A stretch of DNA of 64,000 nucleotides from Cyrtodaria siliqua (GCA_037043455.1 JAWPHD010000127.1:317501-381500), one strand, 5' to 3'; counted from the stretch's first letter, positions 11,411 to 22,650 are shown. Numbers and translations are program-made. Notes: generated by a model not told the origin, from the sequence alone.

Positions 11411-12035
11411 TGCTTAAAAGCGTAGAGCAAATCAGAAACATTTTATACAGAGAATAGACTATTCGAGAAAATCTATTTGAAAAAGCATGACCATACTGTT
11501 ATATAAAAGAAGAATAAAGTGAGATTGTTTAACACATTTAGTTTGCAGATTCCAATTAATAATGGTGTAATTGCTAGCCTACAGGTGCATTAAAATTTAA
11601 ATATAAATTTAATTTTTGTTTTACAATTCAATCCCTGCATCAACAGTTAATTTACACAACTATAAATTCCAGAAAATAATTTTAACGGGACATACAGCAA
11701 TCTTATCAATCTCTCATTTAAATTAACACCTTGATTTATTAATGCAGTATCATTAAATACATGTATGTAATACAAATTGTGCTTGATATTTCTACCATAG
11801 GTTTAAATATATTAATGTTTTAAAAAAGTCAAGATTGCCTTATATCCCTTTAAAAAGTAAGAGAAATTATTTAACTGCTACATTTAATTATAATGAATCT
11901 TTCACATGGTGGTAGGTGTATTGATTTTCACTCGATTGCATCAATTTAATCATGGGGAATCTTATCAATTCATCTTGTGAAGGATTTCCTTAAAATCAAA
12001 TACAGCAGTTAAATAATGTCTTTGCATTCACCCTC
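11411..12035. other. Non-coding spacer inside ISL2EU
   Basis: AT-rich sequence between the convergent genes. I see no gene. Confidence 0.55.
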
Positions 12036-12905
12036 GGCAGAGTGAGGGCTAAATTATATAATACTCCCAATTTATCACATGACTTGCAGTGTGGGAGTGT
12101 AATAAATATGCGAATGAAGGCGAACCATCATTCGGTCTATTATACTCAACAGTATTCCGTTCATCTTGGTGTGCATAGAATGGCTACATAAGTCATTATA
12201 TTTGGGAGTGTATAATATATATTATCATATTTCAATAGTGTAATAAATTATGCAAATTGAGGTGAACCATTGTTAGGTCTATTATAACCAATAGTATTCC
12301 GTTCATCTCGGTGTGCATCAGAATGGCTAAATTATATACATGTAATACTCTCAATGTATCACATACCTTGCAGTGTGGGAGAGTAATATTACACTAGTGT
12401 AATAAATATGCAAATGAAGGCGAACCATCATTCGGTCTATTATACTCAACAGTATTCCGTTCATCTTGGTGTGCATAGAATGGCTACATAAGTCATTATA
12501 TTTGGGAGTGTATAATATATATTATCATATTACACTAGTGTAATAAATTATATAAATGGAGGTTAACAATTGTTAGGTCTATTAAAACCAATAGTATTCC
12601 GTTTATCTCGATGTGCATCAGAATGACTAAATTATATACATGTAATACTCCCAATTTATCACATACCTTGCAGTGTGGGAGAGTAATATAACACTAGTGT
12701 AATAAATATGCAAATGAAGGCGAACCATCATTCTGTCTATTATACTCAACAGTATTCCGTTCATCTTGGTGTGCATATAATGGCTAAATTATATGTGGGA
12801 GTGTAATATATATTATCATATTACACTAGTGTAATAATTATGCAAATTATGGAGGTGAACCATCTTTTGGTCTATTATACCTAATAGTATACCGTTCATC
12901 TCAGT
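12036..12905. repeat. Higher-order tandem repeat, 3 x ~300 bp
   Basis: Subunits of about 150 bp begin near 12101, 12242, 12402, 12542, 12701 and 12833 with 'aataaatatgc' variants. They alternate between an A type ('gaaggcgaaccatcattc') and a B type ('gaggtgaaccattgttagg'), giving an AB dimer of about 300 bp repeated three times. The palindrome TTACACTAGTGTAA marks the unit junctions. The array is non-coding and appears to be the expanded first part of a MITE whose single copy lies at about 49735-49915. Confidence 0.85.
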
Positions 12906-13197
12906 GTGCATTATAATTGTCGAGTCAACATACAATGTCATCATACAAACATACAACAACGTTATCTAGCAGCTACAATAATAAATGTGCCTTGTGAGTC
13001 TGCTGGAGTGGTATGTGATAAATATAATTCACTCCTGTTTAATATTGACTTTATTCAACTCGTTGGATAAAATATATATGATGCTCGGCACAGCCTCACA
13101 TCATTATAATTTTATCGAACTTGTCTAATAAATTCAATATTAGACAGACACGAATATAAGATCCTCTACACATGTAAATCATGTATAATTAAAAATA
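12906..13197. mobile_element. Remainder of the tandem-expanded MITE
   Basis: The region with 'aatattgactttattcaactcg' is similar to 'caactcgtttgttaaagtcaatatt' region of 49850-49890 and to 'gataaattcaatattga' at 31009. It lies between the tandem array and the transposase stop codon. The boundaries are approximate. Confidence 0.5.
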
Positions 13198-15145
13198 TCA
13201 GTCATTTTGCATATCATCCTGTACAAGTGGAGGTTGGAGATTCGACAAATTTACACATACTTTCCACAGTTTCGATACGCAATGAGCCAAGGTTATTGGT
13301 ATATCGCCACGTAAAATTCTGAAATTCTTGACCCTTTCCATTGCACGTTCAACATCTATACGTATATTTGCGATACGTCTCGTTTCCTCAACTTCCCTCC
13401 TTGAAAAGCGCTTCGTCTTAAATGGTGGTATTATCAAGTGAATACCAAGTGGTGTAGTTAAATCATTTATTAAGAAGCCCTTGTCTGCCATGATAGCATC
13501 GCCAGCTTCACACAGACCTAATATACCAGATCTCTTTGTGATTTGCTTGTCACTTATAGCCCCCGACCAAAGATCGGAGGCAAATGATATATTTCCACTG
13601 GGGCTTATTCCGAGAAGAGCTTTATATGTCATATGCGATTTATAGGTTAAATACAGCAAAGATTTATTTTTCAGTGATTGAGGTGTTTCTGTAAACAGAT
13701 CTGTACAGTCTATAATTACTCGACAATTTGGATACTTACGCTTAAACTTATTTGGCATAAACTTATCTACAAAAGCACGTGATTGCCAAAATGTCAAAAA
13801 AGCATGTTTCAAGTGTAAATAATTAATCCACCGATCACAAATTACACCACATGTAGATTTTGAAATGCAAAATCTGTCTGCTAGGTCTTCTAACAACAAA
13901 CCTAGCGTTATCGCATAAGAACAAGGAAAATCTCGTCTATCAGCCGCAGACTGCGTGGTCTACCCGAACCGCCTCCGGAGCTGTGTTCGTTTCGTGTTGT
14001 TTGCTCCTGTGCATCACTCATCTCATTAAATAATGTCTCAAACTGTTTTTTATTTGGTACCCCAGTATAAAACATAAATTGTTGATCATTTTTAACATCT
14101 TCATATGTAAGGACAGGTCTATTACACTGAGTTTCAACATCTGTAGTTTGCTTTTTAGTATTACTTATCAGTGGAGTGGCGTAATATGTTTCATTTTTAT
14201 CAAACACAAATTCAGTCTGCTTACATGCATCAAAAGACTCACAAGAATCATTCAGCATAGGCTTGTCAGTTTGTGTGGACAATTCATTGGTACCAGCACA
14301 AGGTATATCTGTCTGCTCTGCTTTATTGACTGTCTTTGAAACAGAAGTTTCTTTCACAATTCCACAATAGTCATGGAGGTGCACGGAAGATTCTTCTTGG
14401 GAGAATATTGTCTTGAACGTTTCTTGCACTGTTGCGTACTCATCTGCATCATCAACGTGGCATGCTAAAGTCTCCATTGGTTCAGGTTCCTCAACAGGTG
14501 CGAGATCGTCTACCTGAAGTATGTATATGGTTGTGGAATTAATCAGCCATCAAATGTATTGCAAGTGAGACAATATCTCTTGTGTGTCTGAACTAATGTA
14601 CATATTTCCCAATCTTACTACCATACATTTCCCTTGCAGTGTTTTATATAATAAAGGTAGAAAAATAAAAATAATCATGTCTACATTTCAAATAAAAAGC
14701 AATTCATATATAATAAACAATGAAACTGGTTTACTGTTTACTGATATTTAAAATTCCCCACCCACCACTATATATAATGCTAATAGACTTTTACAGAGAA
14801 ATAAACTGAATACGTTCGTTATTTGTTTTATAAATAGAAAGCAAGAAAAGTTAAAATATAAGAAACGATTCATACTTTGAAGGTTTGGAAGATTTTTTCA
14901 CCAAACACCGACGGCACCGCATTTCGCTCAAACAGGCCACCAACAAAGTGCTCCAAACGAAGGCGTTGAGTGACATTGTATTTGTAGCCTTTCTTTATCA
15001 ATTTAAGTCTTCGTATCCAAGCTGTTCTGACTTTATCGTTCATGGGGAACCTATGCAATGTAACTGAACGACCATTTTCGTTTTTCCCTCGATAATTTGA
15101 ACAAACAGTGCAATAATGAGGCTTTTTTGGTGTTTCGATGTCCAT
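13198..15145 (-). pseudogene. THAP-DDE transposase gene of ISL2EU
   Basis: Exon 1 (15145-14876) encodes 90 residues with a THAP domain: CTVC near residues 12-15, then a basic Trp-containing WIRRLK. It ends at donor GTATGA. Exon 2 begins at 14513 after 'acttcag', phase 0. It carries an acidic linker, the FYTGVP motif, a helix-turn-helix and a DDE_Tnp_4 catalytic domain. Catalytic residues are Asp at 13708-13710 (IIDCTD), Asp at 13483-13485 (MADKG) and Glu at 13348-13350 (VERAMERVK). One frameshift near 13907, between LVLMR and the LLLEDLADRF block, disrupts an otherwise nearly intact gene. The intron is 14514-14875. Confidence 0.93.
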
Positions 15146-15222
15146 TATCGGAAACCTCTCCGGAAGTAAGAAAATTCTTAGAGATCGAGATTCTTATCTT
15201 TTATCAGTCAAGAGTAGCGTGA

Positions 15223-15268
15223 AGGGAAGTAAATATCAGGGGGAGATAAGATCTTATCGGACAGGGCT
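15223..15268 (-). repeat. Right terminal inverted repeat of ISL2EU
   Basis: On the minus strand it reads AGCCCTGTCCGATAAG and onward, matching the left terminus. The host AT duplication follows at 15269-15270. Confidence 0.92.
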
Positions 15269-16475
15269 ATCTGGATGACATACTGGACAACTCTTTCTTT
15301 CCAACTATGGTTGATAATATTTATCTTAAAAAACTTCAGCTTAATAAAGAAAATATATCTGATAATAACGCGTCTTTTCTTGATTAAGATCTCTCGATTG
15401 AAAATGTCAAATAATTAGCAAAATATATGACAAGAGAGATGATTTTAATTTTGACATTGTTAATTACTCCCACTTGGATGGGGATGTTCCCCGAGCAACT
15501 TATTATGGGGTATATGTGTCTCAACTTATTCGTTTTTCAAGAGCTTGTACTCGAGTTGAGGACTTTAATATTCGTAATCTTTGTATAACTAAAAAGCTAC
15601 TAAATCAGGGTTACCGTTACCATAAACTTCGTAAAACCTTTGCAAAATGTTATTATCGTAACCCTGATCTTCTTTCCAAATATAAAAGTAATTTAAGGAC
15701 TCTTCTGCGACACGGACTATCACAACCTGACTTCTATGGTGATGTGATTTATAAACTTCGTAAGATTCTTGGTCATGATCAATTTTATACTATCTTTGTT
15801 AAACTTGTTAAACAGTTTATCAAAAGAGGTTATGACCCTATCATTTTGCAACGTACTGCTTGCTTGGTGGTGGACCCTTTTACAGTTCGCCACTATGCTT
15901 TCCTCTTTAATTTTACGATAGCCGGACAGGCTGTGGAGTGTGGACCCTATGATGACGCCTACCTAAAGCCCATTGGGACGGTGGCCGTTGATGTTTGTCT
16001 ATGATCTTTCTTGTCGTGCCCTTAATGGTTTATTCTCTTGTTGCTCTGGCTTCTGCCAAGTCAATGAGTACCTTCATTGTGGCTTTCTAGGCTATTGTTT
16101 TTTTGTATTATATTTACACGAGCATATTTGTGTTTTACTTATATTGCCTATTGATGCTGCCTTGTTGGTTAGAGATTAGATTATGGCGGAGATTTCTTTA
16201 TTTACACTGTGCTGTTTTAATGGGATGACAGTAGGGTAAGTGTGAGGTTTGGTGCACCCTAGAACCGGTTTAAACCCCCAGTGGCCTTTGTTGCCATTGA
16301 CCGTTCCAAGGCGGTAGCCCTATTGTCAACCTTTTGTGTTTGTGATGTCGTTTGCATTTGTATTACTTTTGCCTTCTCGTTTGTCTGTTTGCGTGTTTGT
16401 TTTCGCGTTTTGTGGTTGACTGTCGTCCTTGAATGCTGCTTTCCCTGTCCGATATTTTTATCTGTCTTTACTTTT
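15269..16475 (+). pseudogene. Reverse transcriptase element copy 1, downstream part and 3' tail
   Basis: Coding sequence resumes with the LDD of the catalytic YLDD at 15271-15279. It runs through a family-typical block with HLDGDVPRAT near 15474 and GYRYHKLRKTF, to about 15957. A stop follows the FLD block near 15386 and a frameshift near 15410. From about 15965 to 16475 lies the non-coding 3' tail that is copied elsewhere in the window, ending near 'tccgatatttttatctg'. No endonuclease domain is seen. Confidence 0.85.
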
Positions 16476-17080
16476 GATTTTCGTGTTTGGTTTTAACGGC
16501 ATTTATCAACATTTTTTCCAGTCATTTTCTGTCAGTTATCTTAACCGTGGCTTCTGTTACCAGTATTAACCAACATTCTGCATGTAACCGGCAATCTTTC
16601 TACTTGGTTCTTGATGCTTGATATTCTACTGATATTTCGTATAATTGTGCCATTAATAAATGAATAGGAAAGAATGAACATTTATTTTGGAAGAAACAGA
16701 ATACAATGTTCGCCTAGTATTCTCACATGCATCGTTGTAAGACAACTTTATATAAAAAAAAGTATGAAAAGATACACATAGACAGGACATCATATCTGCT
16801 TTATGTTTATGATGTCTTTAGGAAAGCATGACTATTTCGTTTGTTGATGAAGTGAATAAGAAGACTAGTTCTTTAATAATAAATGACCGAGTTTTGAAAA
16901 AAAAGGAACTGATAAAACGATTTTCCCGATTTTCCTTTGAATTATTTCTTTTGATATGATCGTTAAATAATAGCAACGTAATACTATTTCGAACGCTAGA
17001 AATAATATTTCACACGCACGAACAAATAAATCGTGCGCACGAAGTAATGAGCCGACTAGTGACCTGTATGTCATCTGTGG
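16476..17080. other. Intergenic, no gene seen
   Basis: No supported feature. A short minus-strand frame at 16865-17074 has no family match I can see. Confidence 0.5.
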
Positions 17081-17310
17081 TAATAATACCCCCTCCCCAT
17101 TGAGTATTTATACTGCCTCCCCATTGACCCGGAGTATTGATACGAATACCCCACGTTATTGAGTATTGATACTCCCTTCACACTGAGTATTGATACCCCC
17201 TCCTCACTGAGTATTGATACCCACTATCAATACTCTATCAATACGCTATGAAGAGGTAATGTATATACTCAATGTGGAATATCAATACTCAATGAGGAGG
17301 ATATCAGTAC
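17081..17310. repeat. Inverted cluster of GAGTATTGATAC repeats
   Basis: The left half has five or six copies of 'gagtattgatac' spaced about 30 bp apart, with CCCC-rich linkers. After about 17225 the same core appears reversed as 'tatcaatactc'. The whole block therefore folds back on itself. It is non-coding and resembles the fold-back elements at 20.5 kb and 61.1 kb in design. Confidence 0.75.
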
Positions 17311-17529
17311 ATGCACCCCATCAAAAGAGGTTTTTGAAGACCTCAAGCAATGCCTACATAAACGACCGCCGTTTTTCAATAGACTAAGCCTTAAATACCA
17401 CGCGTGCATGCATACAACTCACCAAGGAGAAGAATGTCTCGTCGATCTAGGTATTTTGTGTAAGACTCCGTGTTTCAGCAGACATATGTTTCTTAAATGT
17501 TTACCTTTTGTGAATATCTCGCGCTTTGT
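17311..17529. other. Intergenic, no feature
   Basis: Nothing recognisable. Confidence 0.5.
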
Positions 17530-17628
17530 CTTCCGTATTTGGAAAGTTAGACCCGCCCACAGCTGACTCAGAACGACAACGTGTCAGGTTTGCGAGTAGG
17601 GCGGGGTTAAGTTTCCAAATACGGAACG
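17530..17628. repeat. Inverted repeat, likely MITE
   Basis: TTCCGTATTTGGAAAGTTAG followed by 'acccgccc' is matched by an inverted TTCCGTATTTGGAAACTTAA and 'ccccgccc' about 40 bp later. Arms are about 28 bp with two or three mismatches. Confidence 0.75.
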
Positions 17629-17889
17629 AGACGTCATACGAGAACGAGATTATTTCGAACGTAAACAAGGAAAATGTCGGAAATTAACAGTGGCCTTCGA
17701 ATACCGAATGTATCGGCGTGTCTTTCCTCTCTTTAGTGTGTCTTCTGCATGCAGTTCTGATATTTAAGGTTTGCTTTATTGAAATACGGTTGTTGTTTAT
17801 GCAGGCATCGAGTGATACCTTCAGAAACCTCGCCGGAAAAGTGCGTATGGGGGTCTGTACGGTGTCCTTCCCACAACTCTAACACAAGG
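17629..17889. other. Intergenic, weak exon-like signals only
   Basis: An ATG at 17674 opens a 21-codon frame. A 'tttatgcag' acceptor-like site and a downstream 'ctacg/gtaggt' donor-like site occur, but no frame has a recognisable product. Confidence 0.4.
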
Positions 17890-17933
17890 AATCATGGCTC
17901 TACGGTAGGTACTTACTACCATAAGAGCCATGA
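17890..17933. repeat. Hairpin with 13-bp perfect stem
   Basis: GAATCATGGCTCT and its reverse complement flank a loop that contains a second inverted pair, GGTAG and CTACC. It overlaps the donor-like 'ggtaggta' sequence. Confidence 0.7.
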
Positions 17934-18587
17934 TTCTCACGTCTATAGATAACCGTATGTATACGTGTACACATACATGCACATAAGTATGTACTTTTAA
18001 ACGTTACTTATCTTATTAAGTTAAACGATAATCGCTGGATAAGTGACTCTAAAATGTATTGGTCAATACATTCATGCATCACAATAATCCTAATGCTGAC
18101 TTGATTTTAAACTTAAGAGTAACGGTATTATCCATCAACGGATCCGCCTTGAATCTTCGTTTCTGATGCTACCCTCCAAAGGGGCTGTACTCTTCGCGGT
18201 AGAGTACATATATGCGAACACCTAAACATGAAAATTTTATAAATAATAAAACAAGTCATGAATATATAGCTTGTTGCAATGTCTTTTTGCAGTGTGGCGG
18301 CGGTAAAATGTCTCCCCTTGCTTGCAATCAGAGCTGTTATTCACTCCTATCTCTGGAGATCGCTGAGCCCGATATTTACAGATACTGGTGTTACTGTACA
18401 TTCTCAAATACTTTTTTTTCTTACTTGAATTTCGTATAGGTGGTTCCACTACTCCAGCCTTTAAAGGTTCTGGGTATTGTTTAATCACCCTTAGGATATA
18501 TTGCCTGCTTTTTAATTTAGTCTTTTGACTGCTAGTTGTTATACGCAGGCTTCATAACCTCTGCTCCCAGTTAAATTCCATTTTGTT
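17934..18587. other. Intergenic, no gene seen
   Basis: Two opposing short frames at 18212-18488 lack recognisable domains. Confidence 0.5.
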
Positions 18588-18880
18588 TATTTCGCCCATT
18601 GTTTTCTCGTTCAGGGCAACGCATTTTGTTAGAAACTGGGACTATATGCCGCTGGCCATGGAATGGTGTTAAAATACCGCATTGACGGTTCCATTTTCAC
18701 CGTCATATGCATACCATCTTCGGGATGGCTGAAATTTGTGTACTTTTGGCATTTTAAATATTGAGTTCTGCTCAACCCGGGGCTAGAGGGATTGAACGGT
18801 AGCAAGCACTTTTCACTACCGTTCATGAACAATCAAATCAATCAAACCGAGACTGCAGTTTTTTTTGTATTTATTGCGTA
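18588..18880 (+). repeat. Dispersed repeat R3, copy 1
   Basis: It matches 49436-49690 (plus) and about 31790-32060 (minus). Landmarks are 'aatattgagttctgctcaac', a hairpin GAACGGTAGc...CTACCGTTC at 18796-18826, and 'gagactgcag'. The repeat is non-coding. The hairpin lies at one side of the unit, and the class is unknown. Confidence 0.75.
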
Positions 18881-19658
18881 CGACGATTTCAAATTTCTCC
18901 TTTCATACTTTTTCATATTTTACGAAAACACGACTATTTGTTTTGGAAAAACGAAACAATGTGCCATTGTATACAAATTGTTTACAAAGCAAGCACCAAT
19001 TTAAATATTTTAGTTATGTTTACAATTGAAACTAAGATTCATACGACCATAAACATATCTTTTGAATATCGTTTAATAGCCTATATATCATCTAGGTCTA
19101 TGTGTATGCATACATATTCGTTACCAAGAAGAGCATAGCCCCTTTAAGATAACCTCGACTGTGACGGTCGTGTGACATGCATTTATGAGCACCGATTTTG
19201 GCATTACTTAGAATCGACGTCTGAAAATCCCCCTTCTCTACATCTTGGTACAGACTATCGGAAAGGTTGATTTTAAGATCACAATTTTAAGTTTGTCATT
19301 TAGTTCTGATGCTTTTAACATGTTTAAGATAAGTATGTACTAGATATATTTATTGGACACGTGTATATGCATTTGATAATAGCAAAAGAATAAAAAATAA
19401 AAAATAAAATCGGTACTCATTTTGGTACTTTTACTCACAAAAACTGTGTACAAAAATAGCACCACTGTCTGTTTCAATTTGTTTATTTTGAGAAGTTAAT
19501 TTTGAGAAAATATGCATCACTGGCTCAATGTACGCAATTGTAGACAGCAGATTAAAAGGTTCCTATCAAAAACTACCAGACGATAATGATCAAAAACTAC
19601 CAGACGATAATGAGCGCTAACGCAGCAAAAAGTGTAAAAGCATACTATAATTTCAGGT
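18881..19658. other. Intergenic with a 22-bp tandem duplication
   Basis: 'atcaaaaactaccagacgataa' occurs twice in tandem at about 19566-19610. A short AAAAAT run lies near 19392-19410. No gene is evident. Confidence 0.5.
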
Positions 19659-19936
19659 CGGAGACACATAGGGAACTCCGTCACGAGAGCAAATGATCAG
19701 TTATGAGTTTAAGCTGTATGCCACTAGATGGAATTATTTGTTGTCAGTGATTTATTTACAAACAAATGATTCACAACAATCATTCCATCTAGTGACATAC
19801 ACTAGATGGAATTATTTGTTGTCAGTGATTTATTTACAAACAAATGATTCACAACAATCATTCCATCTAGTGACATACAGCTTAAATTCATAATTAATCA
19901 TTCGCTCTAGTGACGGAATTCCCTAGGTGTGAGACT
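19659..19936. mobile_element. Fold-back MITE with tandemly duplicated hairpin core
   Basis: Outer arms pair across the element. For example 'aagctgtatg' and 'ttccgtcac' blocks on the left have inverted matches on the right. The core is an exact 78-bp duplication (19723-19800 and 19801-19878). Each unit is itself a hairpin, opening ACTAGATGGAAT and closing ATTCCATCTAGT. The result is two identical hairpins inside a larger one. Reading frames through it are spurious. Confidence 0.85.
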
Positions 19937-20540
19937 AGTCAAATCAATGCGACAGAAAGATGACAATTTTGTAAATGCCACATAATGTAAGGTCCATTTA
20001 CCAAATAACTTCTGTATCTCGAGAATTGTATATAAAATTGAGAACTTTCCGAGAAACAGTAAGTTGGCTTTTTAACATTATTTGGATATGTTGAGGTCTC
20101 GATTTTCAAGTTACTATTTTAGTAATCAAAATACAGTTTGGAAGAAACAAAATTAAAATACCAGTCATTCATTTATAATTGTTTCAACTGTCGGATTCCA
20201 AACTAAAATCATTCGACAACCTGTACAACCAAAGATGAAGTAGGATTTTACTATCATTTCCATTGCGACAACATTAAAAAAAGTTGTATTTTTAATTATG
20301 TATATTCTATTTTTAGAATTTCTCATTAATGTCTGGTATATATATATATATGCATAAATATATTGCTATTAGGTGCACAAATCATAATGTAAATGGTCTG
20401 TGTGACGCACAAATAACAAATATGCGCATTTTATAATCGCGCATATAATAAATATTCCCCATTGTTTATTTGTGAAAATAATTGGCCAGTAGTTGTGCAA
20501 ATAATAATAGTTTATGGTACAGTGCGGACATAAGGTGCGG
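19937..20540. other. Intergenic with (TA)n at 20337-20352
   Basis: A dinucleotide run and AT-rich sequence only. Confidence 0.55.
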
Positions 20541-20841
20541 TAGCTGCTTGAAGTTGGCTCAACATACGAAAATCGACATACGACATTCGACATGCGACAT
20601 TCGACATACGACATTCAAAACTTCCTTCAAAGTGAATGTCATTTCACGCGACATACGACATTCGAAATACGACATTCGACATACGACATTCGACATACGA
20701 CATTCACTTTGAAGAATGTTTTTGAATGTTGTTTTTAGAAAGTCGTATATCGAATGTCGTATGTCGAATGTTGTATGTCGAATGTTGCATGTCGAATGTC
20801 GTATCTCGAGTGTCGTATGTTGAGCCAACTTCACGCAGCTA
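20541..20841. mobile_element. Fold-back element built from CGACATA/CGACATT heptamers
   Basis: The ends are a near-perfect inverted pair of about 28 bp containing GAAGTTGGCTCAACATACGA. The interior consists of tandem 'cgacata' and 'cgacatt' heptamers on the left and their complements on the right. A second inverted pair, 'ttcaaagtgaatgtc', lies inside. GGTGCG flanks both ends (20534-20539 and 20842-20847), a candidate target duplication. The short frames seen here come from the repeat. Confidence 0.85.
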
Positions 20842-20974
20842 GGTGCGATTGTGTTTAGGTGCTTTGTTTTTATAAGACCATTGTTCTCATATGTATAGCC
20901 GTTTATTTTTATAATATAACACAGTTAATGTGTATTACTCTTACTTGCGATTACTTGCGATTACTATTACTGAG

Positions 20975-21235
20975 GATTACGTGATCCGAGTATTAACTTT
21001 CATACCCCATCCAACCCTTTCTCCAAGAAGCGAAAACGGGGTTGGCTGGGGTATGAAATAAAAACTTAATTTGGGCCTAAAAAGTTGCATATTGAAATTT
21101 TAAACAGGTTATCGCATTTCTTTTTCAGTAAAAATTGTTTTTAAACTTGTTTTATTGTCGAAATATCCGTTACAAAATCCTGCTAATATAAATTTTCCCA
21201 TCGCTTTATGGAATTAAGGCAGGACCATGTAATGG
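20975..21235 (+). mobile_element. MITE family M1, copy 2
   Basis: Very similar to 1330-1611 along its length, from 'gtccgag'-type start to a 'ccatgtaatggt' end. The inverted termini read TTACGTGATCC and TTACATGGTCC. It is preceded by a short 'attacttgcg' duplication at 20940-20960. Confidence 0.75.
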
Positions 21236-22424
21236 TTTTAAGTGAAAATGATTGAAATGACTAAAGTATGCCTTTGTTTGTTTTAATTGTACACGCACTG
21301 GCTTTCGTGTAATAGAAGAAACTATGATACTCTACCGGTAAATCGAGACCAACAGGTGCGTGCTCAACCGCAACATCTCGATCACTTATCTTCGAGGGAC
21401 GAGTGACTTCCCTTGAAAGTAGTTCCTCAAATGAGTTGTTTCCCTTAAATTGGCTTAGCTAACGGAATTAACACACGATAACGTGATGGCAGGCCGAAAA
21501 CACACACATCACCTGAACAACACATGTGTGAATGAACGAAAATGAAAATTAATAGTTATACTGTATGATGTTGCATTGCAATGGTCCAAGCATGGTTTGT
21601 GTTCCTTCTCAATAATATACAGCAGTATGCATACTAGATGGGCAAGAAAACCATAGATTTGGAATCAAGTTGAAATTACAAATAGTAATATTCTACAAAA
21701 AATTTAATGTCTCACTTCAAAGACATTCGAGATTATTACCCTGGCTCCGTTGTAAATCAGATTTTGATGGTAGTGTCTTTTCATCCACAAATGTATAATA
21801 TCTCTTCATAACACAGATTAAAAGTGTGTTTAATTGTCAAGTTATATAACTAGTCTTTTATATGTTATGAAAGAAAACAGAATCGTATAACCTTTTAATA
21901 TAAAGCTTCATATGATGGTTTTTAATAAAAGCCACAAATGTAATATTAAACAGACAACGAGGTTTTACATTTCGATGTATTTTTGCAGCTTCTTTCGTTT
22001 CAAGAACGACACATTAAACTTTTATATAAAGGTTAGATGACACTTCAGATTAACTTTGGAAATATAACACACATGAAGCCCAACAAATACTTCTCTTGTC
22101 CTACATCAGTCTAAAGCAGTTACGGTTTCCGACTTAAGTATAGAGTCTGCTAAGGATGAGCAGAAACATATGGTGCGCGTCAAACTCCCCGAAGTGGTTA
22201 CTTCTCCTATCTGTTACAGTAACCATTGCCACGACACAAATCCAGCCAAGTTTTATTTTTTGGTTAAATATTTCTTAGGTCAATATTTCAACTTGCTTTG
22301 TTCATAATATATGAAAATAGTGTGAAAACGGTATCTGGTTACAAAAATAATTTATAACAAAACATCAATTTTAGCGAATATATATTTTATATGCACACAG
22401 GCTACTTGGAACTTGTAAACAGAG
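21236..22424. other. Intergenic, no gene seen
   Basis: No supported ORF. Around 21330-21410 a weak tRNA-like phrase is too diverged to call. Confidence 0.5.
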
Positions 22425-22650
22425 ATGTATTCTGTTGAGAACATTACAGAAGGTGTGCGTAAATTTAATAAAGAGATTACACTCAAGCCAAAACAGGTTA
22501 AATGTTTTGAACATCTTCTCGAAGGTGATATGTTATTGACAATTTGCCTGTTGGTAACGGCAAGAGTTTGCTGTACCAAGCATTACCTAGTGTATCGTCA
22601 TTTTGTAATCACATGGTCTCAGCTATCGTCACGTGATTTGTGTGGTGGCA
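22425..22650 (+). pseudogene. RecQ/DEAD-like helicase fragment
   Basis: From ATG 22425 the frame encodes a block ending LKPKQVKCFEHLLEG, a typical Q-motif region before a helicase ATP site. After a one-base shift near 22540, the next frame gives LPVGNGKSLLYQALP. This resembles the Walker A motif LPTGxGKSxxYQxLP of RecQ-family helicases, with Thr replaced by Val. A stop ends it near 22636 and no later helicase motif is present. It is a short relic, either of a host gene copy or of a mobile-element helicase. Confidence 0.65.

Larger units (their letters stand above)
8337..15268. mobile_element. ISL2EU DNA transposon, decayed, 6.9 kb
   Basis: The inverted termini begin AGCCCTGTCCGATAAG on both strands and stay alignable for about 45 bp. 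The flanking AT duplications are at 8335-8336 and 15269-15270. The element holds two convergent genes: a YqaJ-nuclease gene on the plus strand and a THAP-DDE transposase gene on the minus strand. That pairing, with a 2-bp AT duplication, is the hallmark of the ISL2EU superfamily. Both genes are broken, and the interior has a retroelement-tail insertion and an expanded tandem repeat, so it cannot be autonomous now. Confidence 0.92.

Noticed and set aside
17674..17905. Two-exon gene beginning with an ATG at 17674
   Set aside because: The first frame stops after 21 codons, the second exon's frames have no consistent product, and the donor-like site lies inside a hairpin repeat.
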